The position numbers were made by a program, and so were the translations under genes. Positions 26,235 to 34,345 of a stretch of 64,000 nt of DNA are shown here, piece by piece (position 1 is the stretch's first letter; the number at the start of each line of letters is the position of its first letter). Under the pieces are notes generated by a model that saw nothing but the letters and a program-made list of their open reading frames with translations, made no database searches and was not told the DNA's origin. Source of the stretch: Shimia sp. (GTDB lineage: Bacteria > Pseudomonadota > Alphaproteobacteria > Rhodobacterales > Rhodobacteraceae); the NCBI RefSeq assembly GCF_022448905.1, contig NZ_JAKVCW010000002.1, forward strand, positions 248,001 through 312,000. The letters are read 5' to 3'.

Positions 26235-26813
26235 TTAGTCGTCGTCTTCATCTTCGTCGTCATCGTCGTCATCGTCTTCATCATCATCGTCGCCGTCGTC
26301 GTCGTCTTCGTCTTCGCCGTCCTCATCGTCATCATCCTCCCCACGGTCGTCGTCTTCTCCGCCATGGTCGTCATCGCGCTCATCTTCTTCGTCGCGATCG
26401 TCTTCTTCCTCGTCGTCGTCATCATCGTGATCATCATCGTCGTCGTGATCCTCGTCGTCATCGTCATCATCGTCGTCGTCATCATCTTCGTCATCGTCGT
26501 CGTCGTCATCATCTTCGTCATCGTCGTCGTCGTCATCATCTTCGTCATAATCATCATCGTCGTCGTCATCGTCCTCTTCATCGTAGACGCCGTGACGCAG
26601 AAGCTCTTCGCCCGCGATCTTATACAGGCTCTCAATTGACAGGCCGTCCTTGTTAGAACGCACGGTCAACACACCGTCCTCAACGGTCACGATCACATCG
26701 GTGTAGCCCGCGCGCTCAAACGAGCGTTCAACGCGGCTTTTGAAGGAATCCGCAAATGCAGTGGTCGACAGGCCAAGCGCAACGGCGGTGGAGGTCAATA
26801 GCAGACGGGTCAT
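26235..26813 (-). CDS. Secreted protein with a long Asp/Glu tail
   Basis: A protein of about 192 residues with a signal peptide (MTRLLLTSTAVALGLSTTAF, cleavage after ADS) and a small folded segment of about 50 residues (FERAGYTDVIVTVEDGVLTV, then SIESLYKIAGEELLRHGVYD). The C-terminal portion of roughly 115 residues is almost entirely Asp and Glu, with rare His, Arg and Gly. The folded part has the size and pattern of half a PepSY unit. The tail makes the protein one of the most acidic possible. AAGGA lies 6 bases before ATG 26813; ATG 26816 is also possible. It shares architecture with the gene at 25526. Confidence 0.8.
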   Translation of the reverse strand: MTRLLLTSTAVALGLSTTAFADSFKSRVERSFERAGYTDVIVTVEDGVLTVRSNKDGLSIESLYKIAGEELLRHGVYDEEDDDDDDDDYDEDDDDDDDDEDDDDDDDDEDDDDDDDDDDDEDHDDDDDHDDDDDEEEDDRDEEDERDDDHGGEDDDRGEDDDDEDGEDEDDDDGDDDDEDDDDDDDEDEDDD

Positions 26814-26937
26814 CATATGTCCTTTGTCGGTTAGGGCCACAGGATCTCCTGCGGCGAGGCCCATCCTGCATCCCAACCGTGCTGTGCCATCTCCATTGCC
26901 TTGAAGTTTAAATCAGCCCCCGTCCGCCCCGCGTTTA

Positions 26938-26963
26938 GGCCCCTAAACTTAGGTTTAGAGGCC
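26938..26963. promoter_or_regulatory. Palindrome between two minus-strand genes
   Basis: GGCC, C, CTAAAC, TTAG, GTTTAG, A, GGCC forms a near-perfect 26-bp dyad, overlapped by a further GTTTAGG/CCTAAAC dyad at 26933-26948. It starts 3 bases after the stop of the small gene at 26966 and about 125 bp before the acidic-tail gene start. No T-run follows on either strand, so an operator is as likely as a terminator. Confidence 0.35.
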
Positions 26964-26965
26964 TT

Positions 26966-27217
26966 TCAAAGCACAAACCGCCGGGTCCGCATCGCGGTCG
27001 GCGGCTTCCCTGTCTGATCCACTGCAACCTCGCCCAACCCGGTTTTCGCAAACACCTGTTGACCAAGCGCCGCGCCCCCGCGCAGCCGCACCCGATACTC
27101 GGAATAGACCACCTCAACCTCTTCAGGCCCGTGTGACCGCGCAACCAAAATAGGCAGCTGCGCTTTGCCTACGTCCTCGAATGTGGATCGCAATCTAGGG
27201 CGTCGCTTCACCGGCAT
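26966..27217 (-). CDS. Small protein of unknown function
   Basis: An 83-residue basic protein (MPVKRRPRLRSTFEDVGKA start) with no signal peptide or membrane segment. The central part (EEVEVVYSEYRVRLRGGAAL) looks beta-rich. AAGGAGG lies 5 bases before ATG 27217, a strong reason to accept the gene. It follows the 69-residue gene at 27255 with a 37-bp gap, so the two probably form an operon. I do not recognise a family. Confidence 0.6.
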   Translation of the reverse strand: MPVKRRPRLRSTFEDVGKAQLPILVARSHGPEEVEVVYSEYRVRLRGGAALGQQVFAKTGLGEVAVDQTGKPPTAMRTRRFVL

Positions 27218-27254
27218 GATGTCCTCCTTCGACATGCACCAACTTGATACCCCC

Positions 27255-27464
27255 CTAATGCACCGTCGAACTGGGCAGCATGACATAGGCTGTCTGGGGC
27301 GTGCCATCGGTCTTGCTGGCCACAATTTTGAGCTGCCGCTCGGTCAGAATGTATTCAATGTTCAGATAACCCTGTGCCTGCATCGAGGCGACAATACGCT
27401 CTGCCAACTGTTTCGCTCTGGACATCATTGACGGCAGCAACTGTGCATTGTTCAAATTGGGCAT
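27255..27464 (-). CDS. Small protein of unknown function
   Basis: A 69-residue protein with an amphipathic helix-like N-terminal half (LLPSMMSRAKQLAERIVASM) and a beta-like C-terminal half (NIEYILTERQLKIVASK and YVMLPSS). AAGGAAA precedes ATG 27464. It is the first gene of a two-gene unit with the 83-residue protein. It has no signal peptide. I do not recognise a family. Confidence 0.6.
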   Translation of the reverse strand: MPNLNNAQLLPSMMSRAKQLAERIVASMQAQGYLNIEYILTERQLKIVASKTDGTPQTAYVMLPSSTVH

Positions 27465-27603
27465 GGAGTTTCCTTGCTCAAAAGAAGGCGAATTGATCTG
27501 GCGACACGTGCCGCCGCTCTCTCCATGGTGATCAAATCTCAGGCAAAAACCGCCGTGCATCCGGTCACGCCAACGCACTTTCGTATAGGCGCCCTACCCC
27601 ATC

Positions 27604-27632
27604 AAAAAAGAGCGCCCCGAAGGAGCGCTCTT
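27604..27632 (-). terminator. Terminator of trpB
   Basis: On the minus strand AAGAGCGC pairs with GCGCTCTT and is followed by TTTTGAT (six T in total, counting the stem end). It lies about 22 bases past the trpB stop. Confidence 0.85.
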
Positions 27633-27654
27633 AGCAATCCCATTTTCAGCCAGT

Positions 27655-28908
27655 TTAGTCCGCGCTGCGGCCTTCCGTGTCGGACATGTCAAAACCCAAG
27701 TGCCGCGCCACGGTCTGCACGTCTTTGTCCCCACGGCCACACATGTTCATCACCAGAATGTGGTCCTTCGGCAAAGTCGGCGCGATCTTCATCACATGCG
27801 CCAGCGCGTGGCTTGGCTCTAGCGCCGGAATGATACCTTCCATCGAGCAAGAGAACTGGAACGCTTCCAGCGCCTCTTTGTCGGTGATCGACACATACTG
27901 CGCGCGCCCAATGTCATTGAGCCAGCTATGCTCCGGCCCAATGCCCGGATAGTCCAGACCAGCAGAGATGGAATAGCCCTCAAGGATCTGGCCATCGTCA
28001 TCCTGCAAGAGATAGGTGCGGTTGCCATGCAACACGCCTGGACGACCGCCAGACAGCGACGCGCAGTGCTCCATCTTGTCATTCACACCGCGGCCACCGG
28101 CCTCAACCCCAATGATGTTGACCGATTTTTCATCAAGGAAAGGGTAGAACAAACCAATCGCGTTGGACCCACCACCAATCGCCGCAATCACAGTGTCCGG
28201 CAGACGGCCTTCGCCTTCCTGCTCTTCCAGCTGCCAGCGTACCTCTTTACCAATGATCGACTGGAAATCACGCACCATCGCTGGGTACGGGTGCGGGCCC
28301 GCTGCGGTGCCGATGCAGTAGAAAGTGTCATGCACGTTGGTCACCCAATCGCGCAGCGCGTCGTTCATCGCGTCTTTCAACGTGCCACGGCCAGAGGTCA
28401 CCGGCACCACTTCCGCGCCCAAAAGGCGCATACGGAACACATTTGGGGCCTGACGCTGCACATCATGCGCGCCCATATAAACGATACACTTCAGGCCAAA
28501 CTTCGCACAGACGGTGGCTGTGGCCACACCGTGCTGTCCTGCGCCTGTTTCTGCAATGATCCGGGTTTTGCCCATACGCCGCGCCAGAATGATCTGGCCC
28601 AGCACGTTGTTCACCTTATGCGCGCCAGTGTGGTTCAACTCATCACGCTTGAGATAAATCTTCGCACCTCCCAGCTCTTCGGTCATACGCGCGGCATGAT
28701 AAAGCGGGCTGGGACGGCCCACATAGTGCTTCCACAAATCGTCCATCTCCGCCCAGAAGGTCGGATCATCTTTGGCCTTTTCATATTCCGCTTCCAGATC
28801 AAGGATCAGCGGCATCAGCGTTTCACTGACAAACCGCCCACCAAAATCGCCAAACCGGCCATTTTCGTCGGGACCGGTCATGAAGCTGTTGAAAAGATCG
28901 TTGGACAT
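27655..28908 (-). CDS. trpB: Tryptophan synthase beta chain
   Basis: TrpB joins indole and serine to make tryptophan, using PLP. The 417-residue protein has the PLP-Lys in [16 protein letters not shown]. The phosphate-binding GGGSNAIG and the GSGNGDRK-like C-terminal MCGRGDKDV are present. Length is normal for TrpB1. ATG 28908 has GGGAGA upstream; the frame opens at 28923. trpA is not adjacent. trpF lies 1.6 kb upstream on the same strand, separated by a LysR gene and a small gene. Confidence 0.97.
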   Translation of the reverse strand: MSNDLFNSFMTGPDENGRFGDFGGRFVSETLMPLILDLEAEYEKAKDDPTFWAEMDDLWKHYVGRPSPLYHAARMTEELGGAKIYLKRDELNHTGAHKVNNVLGQIILARRMGKTRIIAETGAGQHGVATATVCAKFGLKCIVYMGAHDVQRQAPNVFRMRLLGAEVVPVTSGRGTLKDAMNDALRDWVTNVHDTFYCIGTAAGPHPYPAMVRDFQSIIGKEVRWQLEEQEGEGRLPDTVIAAIGGGSNAIGLFYPFLDEKSVNIIGVEAGGRGVNDKMEHCASLSGGRPGVLHGNRTYLLQDDDGQILEGYSISAGLDYPGIGPEHSWLNDIGRAQYVSITDKEALEAFQFSCSMEGIIPALEPSHALAHVMKIAPTLPKDHILVMNMCGRGDKDVQTVARHLGFDMSDTEGRSAD

Positions 28909-28979
28909 AGGCGTCTCTCCCACGGTGTTTGAATTGTTCTTAGGCCTGCGCAGTGGTTTTTGCCACCCAAATCTGCGCC

Positions 28980-29345
28980 CTAAACTGGGGCTGCACGCAA
29001 GGTTCTGGCCAGTTCAGCAGGCAGCGCTTGGTGCCACGCAGCCAATGCGTTGGAAACAGTAGGCATTTTGGGGCTGGCATAGACATGAAAGCGGGACGTC
29101 TCAGTCAACCGATCTGCCATTTTTAAGGCGAACCTGTGGGCGCCCGATGAGGCAAAAGCCTGCATGTCACTTGGATGCTGCCACACGGTAAGAGAGAAGT
29201 AATGCCCCGCATGAGGAAAAACAGATGCGCGCAAATTTCCCGGTGCCCGCCGCGCCTGTCTTAGCGACAGTGCAGTGATCAATGCAAACCTGGGATTGTC
29301 CCACCAATAGAGCAGCTTTGCAGCCCCAATCGCCACTAGATACAT
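28980..29345 (-). CDS. Conserved hypothetical protein, possibly a ferredoxin-like-fold monooxygenase relative
   Basis: A 121-residue soluble protein. The middle ([20 protein letters not shown], then [18 protein letters not shown]) has the rhythm of small alpha/beta-barrel proteins such as ABM or DUF3291 relatives, where an S/TxxW element is followed by a helix with SGAHR. This is a weak match. ATG 29345 follows GGAGAGG; TTG 29360 is an alternative. It lies 60 bp after the LysR gene in the same direction and is the obvious candidate for its target. Confidence 0.55.
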   Translation of the reverse strand: MYLVAIGAAKLLYWWDNPRFALITALSLRQARRAPGNLRASVFPHAGHYFSLTVWQHPSDMQAFASSGAHRFALKMADRLTETSRFHVYASPKMPTVSNALAAWHQALPAELARTLRAAPV

Positions 29346-29405
29346 TCCGACCCTCTCCAATCGAAGAGTATACGTTTCGCATCAACCAGCGGACCAAATC
29401 CAACC

Positions 29406-30245
29406 TTATCCTGCAGAAGTCTTTTTTTGGGACAGCAGGCGCGCCACCGCCTCCAACGCCGCACGAATAGGCGGATCATGTCGTGCCTCATGATGGCACA
29501 CGAGCCACTCATCATGGGAGAGCTCTGGAATCACCGGTGCCACTTGCGTCAACCCTGGTATGCCATTTGCCACAAACGTGGGCATCACCACGCGGCCCAC
29601 GCCGGAAACGGCCAAATCCACCAATGTGCCCTCTTCGCAGGCGGTTGTGATGATCTCATCCCCATGGTTTTCCCGCACCCAACGCACTGATGGCGTCAGC
29701 GGCCCATCTGAACTGAGTGCCACAAATCCACTCACATCGTCTGATGCCGCATAAATCGCGAACTCGACTTTTGATGTGCGCCGCCCCGCCAGCCAAGGTT
29801 GATCCGGTCTCCGGCTTCGGATGCCGATGTCCGCATCTCGCCGCGCAATATCCAACATGCGTGTGCTTTCAACGAACTCCAGCCGCCAGGGGTCGTCTTT
29901 GCGCCAGACCTCTCCCAGCCGCCGCGCCAGATACGACGCGGTCCAGGCTCCTGCCGTCACCCGCACACGCACCGCATCCGGTTGCCCCAAACTGCGTGTC
30001 AGCCGCGCCTGAATTTCTTTAAGGTCCTGCAACTGCTCCAAAACTGCGCGCCCCTCAGCGGTCAACGCATAGCCGCGCGGCCCACGTTCAAACAGCTTAC
30101 GCCCCAGCTGCCGCTCTAACGCCGTCATCTTTCGGCTGATTGTCGGAACGGTGCCGCCCGTACGCCGCGCGGCTCCGGCCAAGCCCCCTTCCCGGGCCAC
30201 ATCCACAAACAGGGTCAAATCGTCCAGGGGCGGCAATTGTTCCAT
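29406..30245 (-). CDS. LysR-family transcriptional regulator
   Basis: A 279-residue LysR protein. The HTH is in residues about 8-65 (LTLFVDVAREGGLAGAARRT, VPTISRKMTALERQLGRKLF), and the effector domain starts near residue 88. The first Met consistent with the family is at 30245 (MEQLPPLDDLTLF); the frame extends to 30506 without a plausible start. With the gene at 28980 it forms a unit placed between trpF and trpB. A terminator at 30436-30463 separates it from trpF, so it has its own promoter. Confidence 0.88.
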   Translation of the reverse strand: MEQLPPLDDLTLFVDVAREGGLAGAARRTGGTVPTISRKMTALERQLGRKLFERGPRGYALTAEGRAVLEQLQDLKEIQARLTRSLGQPDAVRVRVTAGAWTASYLARRLGEVWRKDDPWRLEFVESTRMLDIARRDADIGIRSRRPDQPWLAGRRTSKVEFAIYAASDDVSGFVALSSDGPLTPSVRWVRENHGDEIITTACEEGTLVDLAVSGVGRVVMPTFVANGIPGLTQVAPVIPELSHDEWLVCHHEARHDPPIRAALEAVARLLSQKKTSAG

Positions 30246-30337
30246 TTTTGAAATCAAACTCTCATTTAAGCGCTCTAATAATGGAAGCTTAGAATCGGCA
30301 ATGTGGTCAAGCCAAATCCCAATGTGAGGCTTTTCCG

Positions 30338-30583
30338 ATGAACTACTGTCTCCTCCCCAGCCGCCCAAACGAGTCACAGCCCCTGTCCAGCTACGCCAAG
30401 GAACAAGAGATCTTCCGCGCCAAGGCCCACGCATTAAAAAAGCGCCGGCAACTGCGGCGCTTTGCTCTTCTGAAACTCTGGCTGCGCGACCCGCGCCGCG
30501 CCTCACAACGCGTTTTCAACCGCCTTCATAAAGGCACGGATCATACCGATGTCCTTCACCCCCGGCGCGCTTTCGACACCTGA
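30338..30583 (+). CDS. Possible small basic protein overlapping the trpF 3' end
   Basis: An 81-codon frame on the + strand begins [20 protein letters not shown] and continues with a Lys/Arg-rich helix ([18 protein letters not shown]). Codons in the non-overlapping first half look like local coding sequence, with C- or G-ending third positions. TGAGG lies upstream of the ATG. Against it, the frame runs through the trpF terminator and 80 bp of trpF on the other strand. It may be spurious. Confidence 0.3.
   Translation: MNYCLLPSRPNESQPLSSYAKEQEIFRAKAHALKKRRQLRRFALLKLWLRDPRRASQRVFNRLHKGTDHTDVLHPRRAFDT
30436..30463 (-). terminator. Terminator of the ihfB-lapA-trpF operon
   Basis: AAAGCGCCG at 30439-30447 pairs with CGGCGCTTT at 30455-30463, and on the minus strand the stem runs into TTTTTAATGC. 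It lies about 40 bases after the trpF stop. Confidence 0.8.
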
Positions 30584-31147
30584 GGACAGGTCCAACTGCC
30601 GCGCACCAGTCATCTTGACCGCCTCGGCCACATTGTCGGCGGTCAATCCGCCCGCCAGCATCCAGGGACGCGGCCAGTATTTGCGGTTCACCAGACGCCA
30701 ATCAAACGACAACCCATTGCCGCCCGGCAGATCCGCATTTTTGGGCGGTTTGGCATCCACCAGCAACTGATCCGCGACCGCCCCATAGGTGTCGATCTTG
30801 GCAACATCTTGGGCATCTGCAATGCCAATTGCCTTCATCACCGGCAGCCCAAACCGCGCACGAACTTCGGCCACACGCTCCGGACTTTCACTGCCATGAA
30901 GCTGCAACATATCCAGCGGCACGGTCTCAACCAGCTTGTCCAGAAACGCATCATCCGCATTCACGGTCAGCGCAACCTTAGCCACGCCCACGGGGGCCTC
31001 GACAGCCAAATCCCGCGCCTGCGCGATACCGACGTTACGCGGTGACTTCTCAAAGAAGACAAAGCCAACATAGGCCGCGCCCGCTTCCGCAGCCGCAGCC
31101 ACATGGGCGGGCTCTTTTAGCCCGCAAATTTTGACACGAATATCCAT
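30503..31147 (-). CDS. trpF: Phosphoribosylanthranilate isomerase
   Basis: TrpF catalyses the Amadori rearrangement of phosphoribosylanthranilate in tryptophan synthesis. The 214-residue TIM barrel starts with [20 protein letters not shown], which contains the catalytic Cys. The catalytic Asp lies in [12 protein letters not shown], and the phosphate-binding end is [10 protein letters not shown] and [15 protein letters not shown]. It is preceded by lapA (39 bp gap) and ihfB on the same strand and followed by a terminator. Confidence 0.96.
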   Translation of the reverse strand: MDIRVKICGLKEPAHVAAAAEAGAAYVGFVFFEKSPRNVGIAQARDLAVEAPVGVAKVALTVNADDAFLDKLVETVPLDMLQLHGSESPERVAEVRARFGLPVMKAIGIADAQDVAKIDTYGAVADQLLVDAKPPKNADLPGGNGLSFDWRLVNRKYWPRPWMLAGGLTADNVAEAVKMTGARQLDLSSGVESAPGVKDIGMIRAFMKAVENAL

Positions 31148-31186
31148 GGTCCGGACCTACCCGACCTTCCGGTCAAAGCAAAGCGC

Positions 31187-31537
31187 TCAGCTTGCTTCTT
31201 CCAAAAGCGTCAGCACCTCGTCTTTCTTCTCCGCCTCGCGGCCTTTCAGACGACGCACCTCACGCTGCGTTTTGTGCAGCTCCTTTTCCGCCTTGGTTTT
31301 GTCTGCCCGGTGGCGGTGCTCACGCAGCCATTCCCAGACAAAGCCCACAATCAGACCCACCACAATGGCGCCAAAGATCACCGCAAACAGCGGCACTTGT
31401 ACCGCATGGTTGATCCCAAACCACTCTTCTGCCACAGCGGGCAGCAAGGTCAAAGTGACCAAGTCACGGTTTGCCAAAGCAACCGCAATCAACACGACGG
31501 CCAAGCCGCCGAGAAATGCATAGCGAATGTAGCGCAT
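31187..31537 (-). CDS. LapA-domain membrane protein
   Basis: A 116-residue protein with two membrane segments (YAFLGGLAVVLIAVALANRD and VPLFAVIFGAIVVGLIVGFVWEWL). A charged C-terminal coiled coil (KTKAEKELHKTQREVRRLKG) follows. This is the LapA/DUF1049 layout, linked in other bacteria to assembly of lipopolysaccharide. It lies 3 bp after ihfB and 39 bp before trpF. The gene order ihfB-lapA-trpF is common in related alphaproteobacteria. Confidence 0.85.
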   Translation of the reverse strand: MRYIRYAFLGGLAVVLIAVALANRDLVTLTLLPAVAEEWFGINHAVQVPLFAVIFGAIVVGLIVGFVWEWLREHRHRADKTKAEKELHKTQREVRRLKGREAEKKDEVLTLLEEAS

Positions 31538-31540
31538 AGC

Positions 31541-31822
31541 TTACTTTCCGTTCAAACGATCCCGCAAAAGCTTGCCGGTCTTGAAGAACGGCACATGCTT
31601 TTCTTCCACTTCCACCGATTCACCTGTGCGCGGGTTGCGCCCAACGCGGGCGTCACGCTGCTTGACGGAGAACGCGCCAAAGCCCCGCAACTCAACACGG
31701 TCGCCACGACTCATCGCTTCTGTGATCTCTTCAAAGATCGTATTCACGATGCGCTCTACGTCGCGCTGGTAGAGGTGTGGGTTTTCGTCTGCGATTTTCT
31801 GAATCAATTCCGAACGGATCAT
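31541..31822 (-). CDS. ihfB: Integration host factor subunit beta
   Basis: A 93-residue HU/IHF family protein. The N-terminal helices ([20 protein letters not shown]) are followed by the dimer core ([20 protein letters not shown]) and the DNA-bending arm [20 protein letters not shown], which carries the intercalating Pro. [11 protein letters not shown] is characteristic of the beta subunit. With IhfA it binds and sharply bends DNA in replication, recombination and transcription. It is first in the ihfB-lapA-trpF operon. Confidence 0.95.
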   Translation of the reverse strand: MIRSELIQKIADENPHLYQRDVERIVNTIFEEITEAMSRGDRVELRGFGAFSVKQRDARVGRNPRTGESVEVEEKHVPFFKTGKLLRDRLNGK

Positions 31823-32074
31823 CGGTGTCTATCTCCCTGAGGGCGTGCAGGTCTTTTCGCGTGCATCTTCTTGACTATAAGAAGAAACCTGAAGAACGGA
31901 AACGAATTGTCCCCCTCGCTTGGTGGAAATCCGCTCAATTCAACGATTTTTCCGGCACAGCCGCCTGTGAAACCTGCATTTTCTGGCCCTGAAGGTCGAT
32001 GCGACCCTGCGTCACCCGTCTCGCCGCGATGCAGAGAAGCCATTGATTCGCAACAAAAAGCCAAATCACCGGAG

Positions 32075-33355
32075 TCAGTGCATCTTGGCCTTGATCCGCC
32101 GCACCATGGCCCAGACTCCGAGTACCACCACCGGCGTCAGCGCCGCCAAAACCACGCCTTTGCTCACGCCCAAAGGTGTCGCCAGCGGATAGACTAGGTA
32201 GCCCGCCAACGAGACCGCGTAGTAGCTGATCGCCACAACGGACAACCCCTCAACAGTCTCCTGCAGGCGCAACGCCAAATCCGCCCGCCGGTCCATGCTC
32301 TCCAACAGCGCCTGGTTCTGGGCGGACCGCGCTACTTCCACTTTGGTTCGCAACAACTGCGCCGCGCGCCCGACCCGCTCCGCCAACGACTGCAACCGGC
32401 TTTCGCTGTGGTTCACCGTGCGCATCGCCGGATCATAGCGCCGCGTCATAAACTCACTAAATGTCTGGCGTCCGTGAAAGCGCTCTTCGCGCAGGATCTT
32501 GATGCGCTGCTGCACAATCTTCTCATAGGCCCCCGTGGCACCAAACCGGAAAGACGTATCCGCAATCAGCCGCTCAACATCGCCGGACAACTCCAACAGT
32601 GCCTGCAACGTCTCTGCCGCGTCTCCTTGATCACTGCGCAGATGCCCCATCAACCGGCCCGCGTCTGTCTCCAAGCCCCCGAGCTCGCGCGAGATCGCCT
32701 TAACTCGGAAATACCCAAGCATTGACATACACTTGTAGGTCTCAATCTCACACAACCGCTGTACGACACGGCCCACACGCCGCGCCCCGGTTTCCGGCGC
32801 AACAAACACTGCCATATTCTGATGCCCGTTGGCGGCAATACGGAAATCCGTGGCCACCACACAGGTGCGGTCCAGCACATAGTTCGCCGCCACGGTCTCT
32901 GGCAGGAACCACTCATAGATCTGGGAGATCATCTGCTCATCGCTCGGCATGTTCTCTACACGGATCATTGCGGAGGTCACCCGCTGCCCCGGTGCCGCCG
33001 CCAGCCAGTCCTCCGGGAATACATCCAGGTCCGCCGGATCAAACGCCCGCGTGCTCACCTGTGGCAAAAACATCGTGTAGGTCACGAACTCCGCATGTTG
33101 CTCCCATTTCAACGTGTCCCGCCCAATCTGGCAGGTGAAATGCGTTGCACCCGGTTGCGGATGTGGCGCGCCGTAGCGGTCCAACAGATCAAAGAGATGA
33201 TCCAGCTCCGCCGCCGTATCCACCCCCACTTGGTCTGGCGGAATACGCCAGGCGATATAGACCGCCCGACACGGCGCGCTCAACGTCGGAAACGGACGCG
33301 CGTGCAGCTCATTGGCCAATTTGTAGCGCAGCGGATGGTCTTGAATGGCGGACAT
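32075..33355 (-). CDS. DUF3422 family membrane protein
   Basis: This 426-residue protein begins HPLRYKLANELHARPFPTL, the N-terminal signature of DUF3422. It has a large soluble part and a predicted coiled region near residues 320-370. Two C-terminal membrane segments (VVAISYYAVSLAGYLVYPLA and VVLAALTPVVVLGVWAMVRR) precede a basic end. The domain order resembles CorA-like or rhizobial egg-shaped proteins only loosely; the function is unknown. It stands alone, with ihfB downstream 250 bp away. Confidence 0.85.
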   Translation of the reverse strand: MSAIQDHPLRYKLANELHARPFPTLSAPCRAVYIAWRIPPDQVGVDTAAELDHLFDLLDRYGAPHPQPGATHFTCQIGRDTLKWEQHAEFVTYTMFLPQVSTRAFDPADLDVFPEDWLAAAPGQRVTSAMIRVENMPSDEQMISQIYEWFLPETVAANYVLDRTCVVATDFRIAANGHQNMAVFVAPETGARRVGRVVQRLCEIETYKCMSMLGYFRVKAISRELGGLETDAGRLMGHLRSDQGDAAETLQALLELSGDVERLIADTSFRFGATGAYEKIVQQRIKILREERFHGRQTFSEFMTRRYDPAMRTVNHSESRLQSLAERVGRAAQLLRTKVEVARSAQNQALLESMDRRADLALRLQETVEGLSVVAISYYAVSLAGYLVYPLATPLGVSKGVVLAALTPVVVLGVWAMVRRIKAKMH

Positions 33356-33468
33356 GCTTTTCTCCTGATCGCGCCAACTTACCCCGCCGCGCCCAAAAGT
33401 AAATGTTTTTGTTATTTTTCAACAACTTGCCGGAATACCGCCGCATACAATAGGCCAAACCTTTTGAC

Positions 33469-33840
33469 CTACTCCTCCGCAAAAACCTCCCGCGCCGCGT
33501 TCAAGCCGTTGATTGCAGCGGGCAAACCGCCATACAGCGCCATTTGCCAAATCACTTCCGCAATCTCCTCCTGCGAGGCCCCGGCTTGCCGTGTGTTGGC
33601 AATGTTGATTTTCAACTGCGGCGTGGTTTGCCCGCCCAGCGCTGTCAATGCAGCCACCGTACACAACTGCCGGGTCTTCAGGTCCACCGTCCCGCGCGTG
33701 TAATGCCGTCCATAAGCCCACTCGACCAGGCTCTCCGCCATATCCGGTACCAAACCGTCATAGCGCTCCGCCAAAACCCCTTCCACGGTGGGGTTCAAAT
33801 CCGCCAAAACCGCGCGTCCGCGTTCCAATGCGTTAGACAT
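33469..33840 (-). CDS. Carboxymuconolactone decarboxylase-family protein
   Basis: A 123-residue CMD-fold protein (YDGLVPDMAESLVEWAYG, TRQLCTVAALTALGGQTTPQ, ASQEEIAEVIWQMALYGGLP). A single Cys in RQLCTVAAL takes the place of the CxxC pair of AhpD-type peroxidatic members, so it resembles the decarboxylase or 4-hydroxybenzoyl-type branch, and the reaction is uncertain. It overlaps the MerR gene by 8 bp and is therefore under the MerR operator upstream. Confidence 0.85.
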   Translation of the reverse strand: MSNALERGRAVLADLNPTVEGVLAERYDGLVPDMAESLVEWAYGRHYTRGTVDLKTRQLCTVAALTALGGQTTPQLKINIANTRQAGASQEEIAEVIWQMALYGGLPAAINGLNAAREVFAEE

Positions 33841-34201
33841 TTTTTGTCCGTCCTTCCAACTCTCTGTAAAAATCCACTTTCTGGTCCAAGAGCAGCAGCG
33901 TCTCCTGCAGCGTCACCATCTGCGCCCGCATCACCTCGCGATGCGCCTCCAGCATCTCTCGCCGCGCGCGCAACGTGCTGTCACCAGCCGCCCTCAAGCG
34001 CGCATATTGCACCCGATCCGCTTGCTTCATGCCCGTCGCGTTGAGCTGCCCTATGAATCGAATCCAAGCCAAAACGGCGTCGTCATACACCCGCCGTCCC
34101 GCGCCATCGCGTGGCGGCGGATCAATCAGGCCGATCTTCTCGTAAAACCGCAACGTGTCCACGCTCAGCCCCGTGGCCGCGGCCACCTCCGAAATCCGCA
34201 T
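33833..34201 (-). CDS. MerR-family transcriptional regulator
   Basis: A 122-residue regulator. The winged HTH occupies residues 1-70 (MRISEVAAATGLSVDTLRFY, EKIGLIDPP, then RVYDDAVLAWIRFIGQLNAT), and a dimerisation helix runs to about residue 115. There is no Cys, which excludes the thiol-metal sensors such as MerR, CueR and ZntR; small aldehyde- or electrophile-type or orphan regulators remain possible. ATG 34201 follows GGAG. It overlaps the CMD gene by 8 bp and faces a textbook MerR promoter. Confidence 0.9.
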   Translation of the reverse strand: MRISEVAAATGLSVDTLRFYEKIGLIDPPPRDGAGRRVYDDAVLAWIRFIGQLNATGMKQADRVQYARLRAAGDSTLRARREMLEAHREVMRAQMVTLQETLLLLDQKVDFYRELEGRTKNV

Positions 34202-34229
34202 CTGTTCTCCTGCTCCTATGAGTCGGCTC

Positions 34230-34260
34230 ACCTTACGAGCTGGAGTGCACTCCAGCTCAA
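34230..34260 (-). promoter_or_regulatory. MerR-type promoter-operator with 19-bp spacer
   Basis: On the minus strand a -35 TTGAGC (34260-34255) and a -10 TAAGGT (34235-34230) are separated by 19 bp. The spacer holds the core of a perfect 22-bp palindrome at 34237-34258 (GAGCTGGAGTG and its complement). Long spacers with a central dyad are the hallmark of MerR-controlled promoters. It drives the merR-CMD operon. Confidence 0.85.
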
Positions 34261-34345
34261 GCCCCAAAATGCACATTCTCAATTTTGTCTTGCTGTGCAC
34301 ACCGCGCCCGCCTATCCCTGCTGCTGCGGCCCATCTCTGGGTCGT

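Noticed and set aside
31015-31040. GCGATACCGACGTTACGC inside trpF, similar to the dispersed element
   Set aside because: It encodes the conserved TrpF segment around NVGIAQA and lacks the GAAACAG part; judged coincidental.
31823-32074. Small frames on both strands between ihfB and DUF3422
   Set aside because: No ribosome-binding sites, poor codon use and no recognisable features; treated as promoter region of ihfB.
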